Shown: positions 34,179-43,731, counted from the stretch's first letter. The stretch: DNA of 64,000 bases from Streptoalloteichus hindustanus (GCF_900129375.1 NZ_FQVN01000005.1:186001-250000), one strand, 5' to 3'. The notes: generated by a model not told the origin, from the sequence alone. Numbers and translations: made by a program.

Positions 34179-34274
34179 CGTACACGCGACACCAGCCGGG
34201 GGTGTCGCAATCCGGGAGAACAGGGCAGTCGTGTGCCATCCTGCCGGCGCCGGCACGCCGGAGGAGGAGGCCAC

Positions 34275-35036
34275 TTGGACTGGATGCTCAGCCCCGAGCT
34301 GTGGATCGCCTTCGGCACGCTCCTGCTGCTGGAGATCGTGCTCGGGATTGACAATATTGTGTTCATCTCGATCCTCGCCGGCCGGCTGCCCGAGCACCAA
34401 CGGCAGCGCGCCCGCGTGCTGGGCCTGTCGCTGGCGCTGGTCACCAGGCTGGCGCTGCTGGCCTCGCTGTCCTGGGTCATCGGGCTGACCGCGCCGCTGT
34501 TCGCGGTGCTGGGGCAGGAGATCTCGGGTCGTGACCTGATCCTGTTGCTGGGCGGGCTGTTCCTGATCGTCAAGGCGATCTACGAGATCCACGAGCAGTT
34601 GGAGGGCGCGGAGCACGCCCAGCGGGGGAGGGCGACCTCGTTCGCCGCGGTGATCGTCCAGATCCTCGTGCTCGACGTGGTGTTCTCCCTGGACTCGGTG
34701 ATCACCGCCGTCGGGATGGTCGAGCAGTTGGGCATCATGGTCACGGCCGTGGTCGTCGCCATGCTGATCATGCTGGTCTCGGCCCGGGTGATCAGCGACT
34801 TCGTCCAGCGCCACCCCACGGTGAAGATGCTCGCGCTGGCCTTCCTCCTCCTGATCGGCGGCAGCCTGATCGCCGAGGGGCTCGACCAGCACATCCCCAA
34901 GGGCTACGTCTACGGCCCCATCGCCTTCTCCATCTTCGTGGAGTTCCTCAACCTGCGAGCCCGCGCGAACCGCGCGAAGGAGCCGGTCCACCTCCACCCG
35001 ACCTACGTCAAGAACGGCGCGGACGACCGGGGGTGA
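34275..35036 (+). CDS. TerC-family integral membrane protein
   Basis: A 253-residue protein of the TerC/YoaE family, with about seven to eight helices; members are linked to tellurite resistance and metal (manganese) handling. Family marks are EIVLGIDNIVFISILAGRLP in helix 1-2 and LVLDVVFSLDSVITAVGM, each with the conserved Asp in membrane. I choose the TTG at 34275, matching homologues that begin LDWMLSPEL. A GGAGGAGG run sits right before it; the ATG at 34284 is an alternative. It follows the menC remnant but has its own ribosome site. Confidence 0.88.
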   Translation: MDWMLSPELWIAFGTLLLLEIVLGIDNIVFISILAGRLPEHQRQRARVLGLSLALVTRLALLASLSWVIGLTAPLFAVLGQEISGRDLILLLGGLFLIVKAIYEIHEQLEGAEHAQRGRATSFAAVIVQILVLDVVFSLDSVITAVGMVEQLGIMVTAVVVAMLIMLVSARVISDFVQRHPTVKMLALAFLLLIGGSLIAEGLDQHIPKGYVYGPIAFSIFVEFLNLRARANRAKEPVHLHPTYVKNGADDRG

Positions 35037-35098
35037 GCCGGCCCGGCCGCGCGTCCGGCTGTTGACCTCAAGCCCGGTGGAGATTCGACGATGGGCGA

Positions 35099-35926
35099 AT
35101 GACGACATGGATCTGCAGCGGGTGCGGGCTGGAGCACCCCGAGTCCCCCGAGCCGCCGGCCGCCTGCGTCCTGAACCGCGGCCCGGTCAGTGTCGAGGAG
35201 CGCGGCGACCTCGGCCCGCACGGGACGGGCTGGACCACGCACGAGGAACTGGCCGCGCAGCCGCACGAGGTGCTGCACCGGGACCACGGACGCGACGTGC
35301 ACAGCCTGCGCAGGGAGCCGAGGTTCGCCATCGGCCACTGGTCCTTCATCGCGCGGACCCCGCGGGGCAACCTGCTGTGGGACCCGCCCGCCTACGTCGA
35401 CGACCAGATCCTCGACAAGGTGCGTGAGCTGGGCGGCGTCTCGGTGATCGCGACCAGCCACCCGCACATGTTCGCCGCCCAGGTCGCGTGGAGCCACGCG
35501 TTCGGTCGGGTCCCCGTGCTGGTCAACGCCAACGACGAGGAGTGGGTGCCGCGTCACGACCCGGTCGTCGAGTACTGGCGGGACACCGTCGAGCCGCTGC
35601 CCGAAATCGAGCTGATCCACGTCGGCGGGCACATGCGGGGCAGCTCGGTCGCCCGCACCAGCGACGGCACCCTGCTGGTCGGGGACACGATCACCGGGGT
35701 CCCGGTGCACCCGGCGTGGGTGTCGTTCACCCGCAACTTCCCCAAGATCGTCCCGCTGTCGCCCGCCGTGGTGCGCCGGATGGTCGACCGGCTCGACGCC
35801 TACGAGTACGACCGGCTCTACACGCTCGGCGGGGACACCATCGACAAGGACGCGAAGCAGGTCGTGCACCGCGCCGCCGAGAGCCACATCCGTTGGGCCA
35901 GCGGGGAGTTCGACCACCTCACCTGA
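35099..35926 (+). CDS. MBL-fold metallo-hydrolase-like protein with N-terminal zinc-knuckle motif
   Basis: A 275-residue protein. The N-terminus has CSGCG followed by a Cys about ten residues later, like a small zinc knuckle. The body resembles metallo-beta-lactamase-fold hydrolases: the strand VSVIATSHPHMFAAQVAW replaces the classic HxHxD motif (SHPHMF), IELIHVGGHMRGSSV supplies the later His, and LLVGDTITG the Asp. The missing Asp in the first motif suggests an altered metal site. Substrate unknown. A strong hairpin (35967-36017) follows. Confidence 0.75.
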   Translation: MTTWICSGCGLEHPESPEPPAACVLNRGPVSVEERGDLGPHGTGWTTHEELAAQPHEVLHRDHGRDVHSLRREPRFAIGHWSFIARTPRGNLLWDPPAYVDDQILDKVRELGGVSVIATSHPHMFAAQVAWSHAFGRVPVLVNANDEEWVPRHDPVVEYWRDTVEPLPEIELIHVGGHMRGSSVARTSDGTLLVGDTITGVPVHPAWVSFTRNFPKIVPLSPAVVRRMVDRLDAYEYDRLYTLGGDTIDKDAKQVVHRAAESHIRWASGEFDHLT

Positions 35927-35966
35927 GCACCGCGCTGGGAGACTGGGAGGACGCCCCGGCCGCCGA

Positions 35967-36017
35967 GGCCGGGATTCCGCGAGTGGTTGTGCGCGGCCGC
36001 TCGCGGAATCCCCGGCC
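35967..36017 (+). terminator. Long hairpin after MBL-like gene
   Basis: Arms at 35967-35983 and 36000-36017 pair over 17 bp with one bulged base (GGCCGGGATTCCGCGAG against CTCGCGGAATCCCCGGCC) around a 16-nt loop. Position 40 bp after the stop fits a terminator. Confidence 0.65.
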
Positions 36018-36154
36018 CGACTTGGCCGCCCGCTCGCGAAAGAGCTGATCCGCGCGGGACGAGCACCTGGCAATCCCCAACTCTGGGGATAGCTCCGTCG
36101 CGTGTTTGCCGGGAGGGTCACGGCAACACTGTCGCCTTCGGGAGGACACGCGAC

Positions 36155-36223
36155 ATGACCGCTCTCGACAAGGCCGTCTTACCGTTCTCGCTGGTGGACC
36201 TGTCCGCCGGGGACGACGCATGA
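36155..36223 (+). CDS. 22-residue ORF coupled to the large secreted protein
   Basis: A 22-codon frame with a strong ribosome site (GGAGG, 9 nt before the ATG at 36155). Its TGA overlaps the ATG of the next gene (ATGA at 36220-36223). The large gene has no clear ribosome site of its own, so translation of this ORF probably drives it. The peptide is mildly amphipathic and ends acidic (DLSAGDDA). It could be a simple coupling leader or a small peptide product. Confidence 0.5.
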   Translation: MTALDKAVLPFSLVDLSAGDDA

Positions 36224-39200
36224 GGGGATCACGGGGGACAGGCCGCCGCCATGTGTTGGCGTGGCGGGGAACGCTGGTTACCGGGGTCGTCGCGGCGCTG
36301 CTGACGGGACTCGTCCAACCCGCCGCCGCGGCCGAACCGCCGGTGAAGTTCACCGACGCGCAGTTGGGCGACGCGTTGTTCGCCACCGCCGTCCAGGTCA
36401 AGAACACCGGCGTCGAGCTGGACAAGACCATCATCACGAGCGCCGAACTGCTGGACTGGCGGACGAAGAACCCGAACGTGGACGCCGGCGCGATCGCGTC
36501 CCATCTCGACGCGGTCCGGTCGGCCATCGACAAACGGCTCAGCCAGACCAAGGCCCGCGGCCCGCACGCCGAGGCGCTGCGCGGCATCACCGAGATCGTC
36601 TACGACACGTCAGGGACGCAGATCACCGGCACCTGGATGACCGAGCTGCTCGGCGTGGTGACCGGCCGGGACCTCGCTCCGGGCAGCACGGTCAGCCTCA
36701 CCACCCTCGGCCGGGTCTACGGGGCGCAGCAGGGCCTCGACCTCAACGTCGCCTTCACGAAGTTCGAGTGGGGTCTGCTGGCGGCGGTGCGCCAACGGGC
36801 CGCGACCGACCCGGCGTTCGCCGGCGTCTGGCGGGACAAGATCGGCGCCGCGAAACCGGGCCAACCGTACAGTGTGGACCCGACGGCCAATGTGGCCGCG
36901 CTGAAGTCGTTGCCGGTGCTGCGCGACGTCCTCAAGGTGGACGCGCTGGTCGAGCGGGGCGCTGCCGGGAAGACCGCGTTCTACCAGGAGGTGCGGTCGC
37001 AGGTCACCGCGCTGCGGCAACGCTACGAGGCCGTCACCAGCCCGCTCGTCGACAGGTTGCGGCTGGTCAGCGTCCAGGAGGGGAAGCCGGGCACCACGCG
37101 CCAACCCCCGGACGCCGCCAGGGTCGAGCGGGAGCAGAAGGACCAGGAGACCCGCCAGCACCTCATCGACCAGGTCAAGGGCGGGGCCGACTTCGTCGTC
37201 GGCGTGGTGAAGCACTTCGACGAGGGCTTCGGCAACCAGCTCGCGCAGTACACCACGGCCGCCTTCGAGATCGCGACCCAGGTCAACAACCTCGTCACCG
37301 CGGTCGGCCAGTTGGCCGCCACGACCGCGCTCGGCGCGGCCACCCTCGGCTACGTCGGGGCCGCCATCGGCGCGGTCGTCGGGATCGTGCAGATCTTCGC
37401 CGGACTGTTCGGCGGACGACGCAGCAACGACGAGGCCGCGCAGCAGATGGTGGTGAAGCTGCTGGTCGACGGCTTCGGCGAGATCCGCGCCAACCTCAGG
37501 ACCATCTACAAGACCATGAACCTGCGGTTCGACCGGATCGACGTCGCGTTGAACACGATCTACCAGACGATGCAGTCGCGGTTCGACCAGGTCGTCACCC
37601 TCATCCAGGACACCAACGCCAGCATCGCCGATGTGCACCAACAGCTGCTGAGCCTGCAGGCCGCCGTCCAGGCGTTCGGCGAGCGAGCCCTCGCCGGGAT
37701 CAAGGACGCCAACGGCCAGAGCTTCGCCGAGGCGGTGGGCGCCTACGTGGACTTCGCCCGCTACAACAACGGCAAACCCATGAGCTCCTACGAGACGCAG
37801 TACTTCCCCGCCGTCACGAACTTCCTGACCACCGCGAAGCACACGGCGCGCAACAACAACTACGTGTTCAAGGACTTCCGGCAGTCCGACGCCCGTATCG
37901 CGTTCACCTCCAGCGGCACAGCCGGCGCGGTCGACTGGTTGGCCAACTACGCCAACCAGCACTACGGAACCCGGTTCGACGTCGCCGCGGCGGACGCGAT
38001 GGTCCCCAACGTCGACCTGTGGGCCGAAGCGGCCAGGGCGTACTACCTGACCGCCGTGCAGAACCCGAAGCTGGCCGGGCAGGAGGGGAAGGACCAGGCG
38101 CGGGCGGGTGACATCATCGAGAACGGCATGATGGTTCTCAACCACGCCAAGCAGTTCTCCGCTCCGGGTGGCACGGCGGGCACCGCCCTGTTCGACGGAC
38201 TGGCGAACGATTACCGCGCCAAGCTGGGGGCGTTCGCCGACGCCGCCGAGAACCTCGCAACGCGGGAGCCGGTGATGCAACCGGGGCGGCACTTCCAGCT
38301 CTGGGGCGATGTCAACCAGGGCCTTCCGCCGGGCGCGATCAACGGGCTCGGCATGCCGAACACGGCGACGCCCTGCGCCGGAAGCGGGCCCAGCGGCCCG
38401 AAACCCCCGTTCGTTGACGGAACGCAGCTACCGGCGCCCATGCAACTGAGCCGACAGATCGACGCCGGCGTGCAGCCGACCGTCTGCTACACCAAGGTCT
38501 ACTGGCGCACCGGGACGCTGTACGCGCCGATCGTCACCAAGCCCGATCGGACCGACCCGGACACCTGGATCTACCGCAACGTCGCGGACCTGGTTCTGGA
38601 CGTCGAGTTCCACACGATGGTCCACGGTGAGCACGGTCGCACTGAGCGGGCCACCAAGACCTACAAGCGCGGTTGTAGCTGGCAGACCAAGGGCGCGCCC
38701 GGCACCGAAGGGCCGTGCACGGGGGATCTGGCTGCCTCGCTGACCGACGGCGTCAAGTGGGAGGCGGGCGCGGCGTCGACGGTGGCCAACGCCGGCGCGG
38801 AGAAGGCGAGACTGGCGCTCAGCGAGCGCAGGGCGAGGTTCTACGAGCTCGTGGCCACCGTCGCGGCCAGGGACTACGCGGACCCCGCCGAGTCGCACGC
38901 GTTGAACAACCAGGTGCGGCTCTACCAGGCATATGTCCAACTGGGACTGCCCAGGGCCAGGGAGACCGACGACGAGCTGCACGCCCTGGCCTTCGGAACA
39001 CACGGACTGATCGGCAACAGCGACAGCAGCCAGGTGTTGTCCGCCATCTACGCCCAGGCCGCGCAGGTCGAACGCGCGACCTACGGCAGGGGCGCGCTGC
39101 CGATCGCGATGCTCGACGACAGCGCCGGTGGCAGTTCCCCGCCGGACTGCGGCACCTACCGCGGAAAGGGACGGGACCCGGTCGGGCTCTGCGTGAAGGA

Positions 39201-39387
39201 CATCGGCGCCGACCGGGCCAAGCGCCTCCACGCGAGGATCGGGACGCACCTGGAGCACGTGCGCGCCGGCACCGAGACGCAGACCCTGCCGCTGATCGAC
39301 GAGGCGCTGGCCAACCTCCGCCTGGTCCGGCAGTACGTCCGCACCGCCCACCCCCAGCCGGGGCCCCAGTCCCAGCCGCAGGTGTAG
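36220..39387 (+). CDS. Large secreted helical protein of unknown function, pore-former-like layout
   Basis: A 1055-residue exported protein. A Sec/Tat-like signal with Arg residues precedes a hydrophobic core (TLVTGVVAALLTGLVQPAAA). Residues about 20-365 are predicted helical. A hydrophobic stretch at about 368-399 (LGYVGAAIGAVVGIVQIFAG) is followed by more long helices with regular hydrophobic spacing (FDRIDVALNTIYQTMQSRFD). The C-terminal 400 residues contain paired Cys and a mixed region. A central hydrophobic hairpin between long helices is the plan of alpha-pore-forming toxins such as the Bacillus Hbl group; no sequence family was recognised. Followed by a secreted cysteine protease. Confidence 0.7.
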   Translation: MRGSRGTGRRHVLAWRGTLVTGVVAALLTGLVQPAAAAEPPVKFTDAQLGDALFATAVQVKNTGVELDKTIITSAELLDWRTKNPNVDAGAIASHLDAVRSAIDKRLSQTKARGPHAEALRGITEIVYDTSGTQITGTWMTELLGVVTGRDLAPGSTVSLTTLGRVYGAQQGLDLNVAFTKFEWGLLAAVRQRAATDPAFAGVWRDKIGAAKPGQPYSVDPTANVAALKSLPVLRDVLKVDALVERGAAGKTAFYQEVRSQVTALRQRYEAVTSPLVDRLRLVSVQEGKPGTTRQPPDAARVEREQKDQETRQHLIDQVKGGADFVVGVVKHFDEGFGNQLAQYTTAAFEIATQVNNLVTAVGQLAATTALGAATLGYVGAAIGAVVGIVQIFAGLFGGRRSNDEAAQQMVVKLLVDGFGEIRANLRTIYKTMNLRFDRIDVALNTIYQTMQSRFDQVVTLIQDTNASIADVHQQLLSLQAAVQAFGERALAGIKDANGQSFAEAVGAYVDFARYNNGKPMSSYETQYFPAVTNFLTTAKHTARNNNYVFKDFRQSDARIAFTSSGTAGAVDWLANYANQHYGTRFDVAAADAMVPNVDLWAEAARAYYLTAVQNPKLAGQEGKDQARAGDIIENGMMVLNHAKQFSAPGGTAGTALFDGLANDYRAKLGAFADAAENLATREPVMQPGRHFQLWGDVNQGLPPGAINGLGMPNTATPCAGSGPSGPKPPFVDGTQLPAPMQLSRQIDAGVQPTVCYTKVYWRTGTLYAPIVTKPDRTDPDTWIYRNVADLVLDVEFHTMVHGEHGRTERATKTYKRGCSWQTKGAPGTEGPCTGDLAASLTDGVKWEAGAASTVANAGAEKARLALSERRARFYELVATVAARDYADPAESHALNNQVRLYQAYVQLGLPRARETDDELHALAFGTHGLIGNSDSSQVLSAIYAQAAQVERATYGRGALPIAMLDDSAGGSSPPDCGTYRGKGRDPVGLCVKDIGADRAKRLHARIGTHLEHVRAGTETQTLPLIDEALANLRLVRQYVRTAHPQPGPQSQPQV

Positions 39388-39480
39388 GGCGGCGGCCCAG
39401 TCGCTCTCCGGTAACTGTCCACAGTGGACGTCAGTCCTCAGTAGACAGACAGCTCACCGAACAGGCGCGAAGGAGAAACC

Positions 39481-41148
39481 GTGTCTGACACGCAGTCTGA
39501 CAAGCACCTCAACCGTCGTGACGCGCTGCGGCTGGGGATCAGCGGAGCCGCCCTCGCCGGGGCCGCCTCGGCGGGCCTGGCCACCCCGGGTCTGGCCACC
39601 GCGGACGAGGCCGCTCCGGTCGAGGCCGCGGCCCGGCCGCGGTTCGAGGACCTGGCCGCGGCGAACCGGCACCGGCTCGGTGACCCGGTCGCCCACCGGC
39701 GTGCCATCGCCCGGGCCGACGAGGTCGCCCGGCGCGAGGGCCTCGTCCAGCTCCCGGAGCGGAAGCTGGCCGGCGACATCGTGCTGCTCACCCAGTACCA
39801 GACCGGTTTCCGGAACCAGGGCGCGCGGGGCACGTGCTTCGCCTTCGCGGCCGTCGCCGGGATGGAAGCCGCCTACAAGCGCAAGTACGGCGTCGAGCTC
39901 GACCTGTCGGAGCACTACGCCTTCCACATCGGCAAGGCGGGCGAGCTCTACCCCGACTACGTCACCAACCCGGCCCGGCACGAGAACAACAGCTCCTACT
40001 GGGGGTTCCAGGGCAGCAGCGACATCGTGGACCTGCTCGCCAGGGCCGCGATCCCCGAGGAGTCCCTCGTGCCCTACCTCTCGGGCGCGGACATGGACCG
40101 GCTCAGGACGAGCACCCCGGCCTGCGGGAACCTCGACTGGAACTCCACGCAGGAGGAGCTCGACGCCTTCGAGTACCTGGAGGCGAACGTGTCGACCCGG
40201 GCCCGGCACTTCGCCAGGTACCGGGTCACGCGGTTCGGCGCCTTACCGTGGTCGCCGTCGTCGAGCCAGATCGAGTCGGTGATCGCCGGTGGGCACGAGG
40301 TGGTGGCGGACGTTCCCGGCCACTGCGTCCTGATCGTCGGCTTCGACCGCAGGCGCCGCGTCTACGTCGTCAAGAACTCCTGGGGCGAGGGCAGGTTCAT
40401 CGAGCTGGGCTACGACTCGAAGGACTGGCCGATCCTCGCGGGCCGGTACGTGATCGACGTCGACGACCGCAACGCCGCGCCGCAGTGGGACGCCGGGTGG
40501 ATCGGCCGGTGGAAGATGGACCACGACGGCTGGCGCGGCGACCTGGTGATCCGCCGCACCACCGGCTACCGGTCCAGCCAGGGACAGCCGACAAAGCTGG
40601 GCAACTACTACCGGGACGGTCGACGCTACGACGTCAACGGGCTCACTGTCCAAAACGGACAGGGACTGCGCTTCTGGGTCGCCGACACCACCGACCGGGT
40701 CGAGCCGGGCGCGCGGCGGGGCCAGGAGTTCCACGCCTACCTGTTCAGCTGGGACAAGGTGAACGCGGCGGGAACGACCACGTGGAGCGGCATTCCCTTC
40801 GGCGTCAGCCTGTCCCGGTCCGACCTGCCGGGCCGGCCCACCCGGGGCTTCGTCGCCAACGACTGGATCGGCCGGTGGGCGATGAACCACGACGGCTGGC
40901 GCGGAACGCTGAACATCACGTCCGCGCAACCCCTCTCGGCCACCTACGTCGCGTCGGACGGCCGGTCGCTCCCGGTCAGCGGCGGCGTGGAGGGCGGCCG
41001 TCCGCACGTCCTGCGCATCGTGATCCCGTTCGCCTCGGACAACCGCCAGCAGTTCCAACTGTTCGCCCACACCTGGGAGAAGGAGGTCTTCTCCGGCCTC
41101 ACGCAGTGGGGTGGCCTGAACTTCGGCGTGCAGGGCCGCAGGACCTGA
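39481..41148 (+). CDS. Tat-exported papain-like (C1) cysteine protease with duplicated C-terminal repeat
   Basis: A 555-residue secreted peptidase. The twin-arginine signal is NRRDALRLGISGAALAGAAS. The catalytic set is complete: Gln113 and Cys119 in RNQGARGTCFAF, His in GHCVLIVGFD, and Asn in VVKNSWGEG. The C-terminal third holds two copies of a repeat (WIGRWKMDHDGWRGDL near 340 and WIGRWAMNHDGWRGTL near 460), each ending in a W-G-G/S-x-PFGV-like strand, possibly a binding module. AAGGAG precedes the GTG at 39481. It is 93 bp after the pore-former-like gene; processing of that protein is a reasonable guess. Confidence 0.87.
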   Translation: MSDTQSDKHLNRRDALRLGISGAALAGAASAGLATPGLATADEAAPVEAAARPRFEDLAAANRHRLGDPVAHRRAIARADEVARREGLVQLPERKLAGDIVLLTQYQTGFRNQGARGTCFAFAAVAGMEAAYKRKYGVELDLSEHYAFHIGKAGELYPDYVTNPARHENNSSYWGFQGSSDIVDLLARAAIPEESLVPYLSGADMDRLRTSTPACGNLDWNSTQEELDAFEYLEANVSTRARHFARYRVTRFGALPWSPSSSQIESVIAGGHEVVADVPGHCVLIVGFDRRRRVYVVKNSWGEGRFIELGYDSKDWPILAGRYVIDVDDRNAAPQWDAGWIGRWKMDHDGWRGDLVIRRTTGYRSSQGQPTKLGNYYRDGRRYDVNGLTVQNGQGLRFWVADTTDRVEPGARRGQEFHAYLFSWDKVNAAGTTTWSGIPFGVSLSRSDLPGRPTRGFVANDWIGRWAMNHDGWRGTLNITSAQPLSATYVASDGRSLPVSGGVEGGRPHVLRIVIPFASDNRQQFQLFAHTWEKEVFSGLTQWGGLNFGVQGRRT

Positions 41149-41179
41149 CGCCGCCGAGCTGACTCGTCACTGATCGACC

Positions 41180-41211
41180 GGTGGCCCGCGCTCCGCCGAG
41201 CGCGGGCCACC
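41180..41211. terminator. Hairpin between convergent protease and DUF1772 genes
   Basis: GGTGGCCCGCGCTC (41180-41193) and GAGCGCGGGCCACC (41198-41211) form a perfect 14-bp stem with a 4-nt loop, centrally placed between the two converging stops. Confidence 0.75.
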
Positions 41212-41243
41212 GCCTGCCTGTCCGTCGTTCGTCGTCCGTCGGG

Positions 41244-41759
41244 TCACGTCCCGGCCCTGCCGGTGACCCGGCCGTAGAGGACGAGTGCCCAGACCAGGCA
41301 GCCGAAGGCGGCCGTCGAGGTCAGCGAGCGGACGACGTTCCACCGGACCCACACGGCCTCGAAGCGCTGCCGCACCGCGGCGAGATCCTGGATCTGGTCG
41401 GGGTTTCCCGCCGCTTCCAGCTCGTTGTTGAGCGGCACGTTGACGACCGCGGTGATGATCCACGTCGCCAGGCTCAGCGCGAACGCGGCCACGACCCACA
41501 GCAGCACCGGCCGGCGGTCGCTGTCGAGGTTGAGGAGCGCGGCCGCGGCGGCGAAGACCAGCGTCCCGACGAAGGCCACCAGGAACCAGCCGTTGAGGAT
41601 GACCCGGTTGACCGACTGCATGGTGGCGACGAAGCCCCGGTCGTCCACCTTCCCGAGACCGGGCATCACCGCGATCGAGAAGGCGGAGAACAGGCCCGCG
41701 ACGAGTCCGGTGCTCACCGTCGCGGCGATCATCACGGCGCACCGGAGGAATCCGGACAT
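41244..41759 (-). CDS. DUF1772 (anthrone-oxygenase-like) membrane protein
   Basis: A 171-residue protein with four predicted helices, in the DUF1772 family that includes anthrone oxygenases of polyketide pathways and many uncharacterised membrane proteins. Family marks include VMPGLGKVDDRGFVATMQSV with the helix-1 region before it, and the conserved NVPLNNELEA loop. GAGGAG lies just before the ATG at 41759. It is divergent from an AraC regulator 137 bp away, which probably controls it. Confidence 0.82.
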   Translation of the reverse strand: MSGFLRCAVMIAATVSTGLVAGLFSAFSIAVMPGLGKVDDRGFVATMQSVNRVILNGWFLVAFVGTLVFAAAAALLNLDSDRRPVLLWVVAAFALSLATWIITAVVNVPLNNELEAAGNPDQIQDLAAVRQRFEAVWVRWNVVRSLTSTAAFGCLVWALVLYGRVTGRAGT

Positions 41760-41896
41760 GGCGTTCTCCTCGGAAGATCGTCGAGCGGCCCCGGCGCGAG
41801 CCGGCCCGGGCGTCACGCCATCAGTCAAGCGCCCAGGCCCTGGACGATCCATAGCTGAGAAGCCAGAGAACATAATCGAGCGTCTACACTCGGCAC

Positions 41897-42847
41897 ATGG
41901 ACGCGCTCGCCGGGCTCCTCGACGGCCCCCGGGCCCGAGGGGCCTTCTTCGTCCGGTCGGTGCTGGAGCCGCCGTGGTCGCTCCGCGTCCGGGACGAAGC
42001 GCCGCTGACGCTCATGGCGATGACCGAGGGCGAGGCGTGGGTGACGTTCGACGGCGGCGAGCCGGCGCACGTGGCCGCCGGCGATGTCGCGATCATGCGC
42101 GGCCCCGGGCACTACACCGTCGCCGACGACCCGGCGACACCGCCGCAGGTGATCATCCACCCCGGACAGATCTGCACCACAGTGGACGGTGATCCCCTGG
42201 CGGAGGCGATGAGCCTCGGCGTCCGGACCTGGGGCAACAACCTCCGGGGATCAGCGGTGATGGTCACCGGGACCTACGGGATGCGGGGGGCGATGAGCCA
42301 ACGGATGTTGGGCGCGCTCCCGGAGTTGGTGGTGTTGCCCGGCAGCGCGTGGGACTCCCCGCTGCTGGACCTGCTCGCCGCCGAGGTCGTCAAGGACGAA
42401 CCCGGTCAGGAGGTCGTGCTCGACCGGCTGCTGGACCTGCTCCTCATCGCCGCGCTCCGGGCCTGGTTCGCCCGGCCGGAGGCCGACGCCCCGGCCTGGT
42501 ACCGGGCCAGCGGCGACCCCGTGGTCGGCCCGGCGTTGCGGCTCCTGCAGAACAACCCGGCGCACCCGTGGACGGTGGCCGCGCTGGCGGCCGAGGTCGG
42601 GGTCTCCCGTGCCCTGCTGGCTCGGCGGTTCACCGAACTGGTCGGTGAACCGCCGATGACCTTCCTGACCGGATGGCGCATCGCCGTGGCCGCCGACCTG
42701 CTGCGCGAACCCGACGCGACCATCGGCGCCGTCGCCCGCCAGGTGGGGTACGGCAGCTCGTTCGCACTGAGCGCCGCGTTCAAGCGAGAACGCGGCGTCA
42801 GTCCGCAGCGACACCGGGCCAACAACGCCCGCCTCAACCGGCGATGA
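41897..42847 (+). CDS. AraC-family transcriptional regulator with N-terminal cupin
   Basis: A 316-residue activator. The N-terminal cupin_6 sensor domain (about 1-185; FDGGEPAHVAAGDVAIMRGP) is followed by the double helix-turn-helix (about 215-310): WTVAALAAEVGVSRALLARR and IGAVARQVGYGSSFALSAAF. The divergent DUF1772 gene is its likely target. The stop lies inside the end of the leftward esterase-like gene (14-nt overlap of 3' ends). Confidence 0.88.
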   Translation: MDALAGLLDGPRARGAFFVRSVLEPPWSLRVRDEAPLTLMAMTEGEAWVTFDGGEPAHVAAGDVAIMRGPGHYTVADDPATPPQVIIHPGQICTTVDGDPLAEAMSLGVRTWGNNLRGSAVMVTGTYGMRGAMSQRMLGALPELVVLPGSAWDSPLLDLLAAEVVKDEPGQEVVLDRLLDLLLIAALRAWFARPEADAPAWYRASGDPVVGPALRLLQNNPAHPWTVAALAAEVGVSRALLARRFTELVGEPPMTFLTGWRIAVAADLLREPDATIGAVARQVGYGSSFALSAAFKRERGVSPQRHRANNARLNRR

Positions 42848-43718
42848 GGTGAGCGGGGGTCACGTGCCGGTGGTGTCCGACGACGTCGAACCAGTCGCCG
42901 AACGCACCGTCGGACAGGTGCTCCAGCGGGTCCTGGGTCGGCCCGATCATCCGGGTCTTGGTCGGGGCCTCCAGCCAGGCCCGGACCGCTTCGGGGCGCG
43001 CGACGCGCAGGTCCAGCAGGAACGTGTCGAGATCCGTGGCGCTCAGCGGGGTTTCGGCGAAGTCGGCGGGCGGGGCGGTGATCGGCCAGGGCAGCGCACC
43101 GTCCTCAAAGGTCAGTCCGACGGACAGGTACCCGCTTCCGAAGCGCTCACGCAGGTGTCCGCCGAGGCTGCCGGGAGCCACCGCCGTGTGGGCGATGCCA
43201 CCCCAGTAGACGATCTTGTCGCCGGTGTGCTCGTGCCACCAGAGCACGTCGTCCGCGAGCTGCCTCTCCAGCTCGCGGCGGGTCGTGGGCTCCAGCCTGG
43301 CCCCCTCGGGCAGTCGGGCGAAGCGGACCTGGTCGTGCGGGTGGCGCTCGTTGTGCTCCCGCATCCACGTGACGACGTCGAGGATCTCCCCGGTCCGGAG
43401 GAACGGTCGTGCCTCGGCGAGCATCGCGAGGGGGTCGCCGTCACCGGTGCGCACGTACTCGTCGAGCCCGAGCCGCTCCGGGTCGTCGCCTTCGAGGGCG
43501 AGAGTGCGAAATCCCTTCTCCTCGACCAGGAAGCGGAGAGCCCGGTGGGCGGTGGTCGACAGCTCGTGGGTCTGCCGCGTGGAGCACCCCAGGGCCACGA
43601 GAGGGGCGTCGCCCACGATGTCGCCCCACGGGGACTGGTCATCGAGCGGAGCCCAGGCGTCCTGTGTGGACAGAGGGTGCGCGTGCCGTTTGATCCACTC
43701 GGTGACGGTGTCGGTCAT
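42834..43718 (-). CDS. Erythromycin-esterase-family protein lacking the catalytic Glu and His
   Basis: A 294-residue member of the erythromycin esterase/succinoglycan-biosynthesis family. The hallmark G-E-x-T-H-G-x-H segment reads ALGCSTRQTHELS, so the Glu and first His that make the Ere active site are Cys and Arg. Later family segments remain (LVEEKGFRTLALEGDD, and VYWGGIAHTAVAP near the second His). It is also about 100 residues shorter than Ere enzymes. It is therefore unlikely to be a macrolide esterase. GAGAGGGGG precedes the ATG at 43718. The gene starts 13 bp after the FMN reductase, in its operon. Confidence 0.8.
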   Translation of the reverse strand: MTDTVTEWIKRHAHPLSTQDAWAPLDDQSPWGDIVGDAPLVALGCSTRQTHELSTTAHRALRFLVEEKGFRTLALEGDDPERLGLDEYVRTGDGDPLAMLAEARPFLRTGEILDVVTWMREHNERHPHDQVRFARLPEGARLEPTTRRELERQLADDVLWWHEHTGDKIVYWGGIAHTAVAPGSLGGHLRERFGSGYLSVGLTFEDGALPWPITAPPADFAETPLSATDLDTFLLDLRVARPEAVRAWLEAPTKTRMIGPTQDPLEHLSDGAFGDWFDVVGHHRHVTPAHLIAG

Positions 43719-43731
43719 GGCGATCCCCCTC

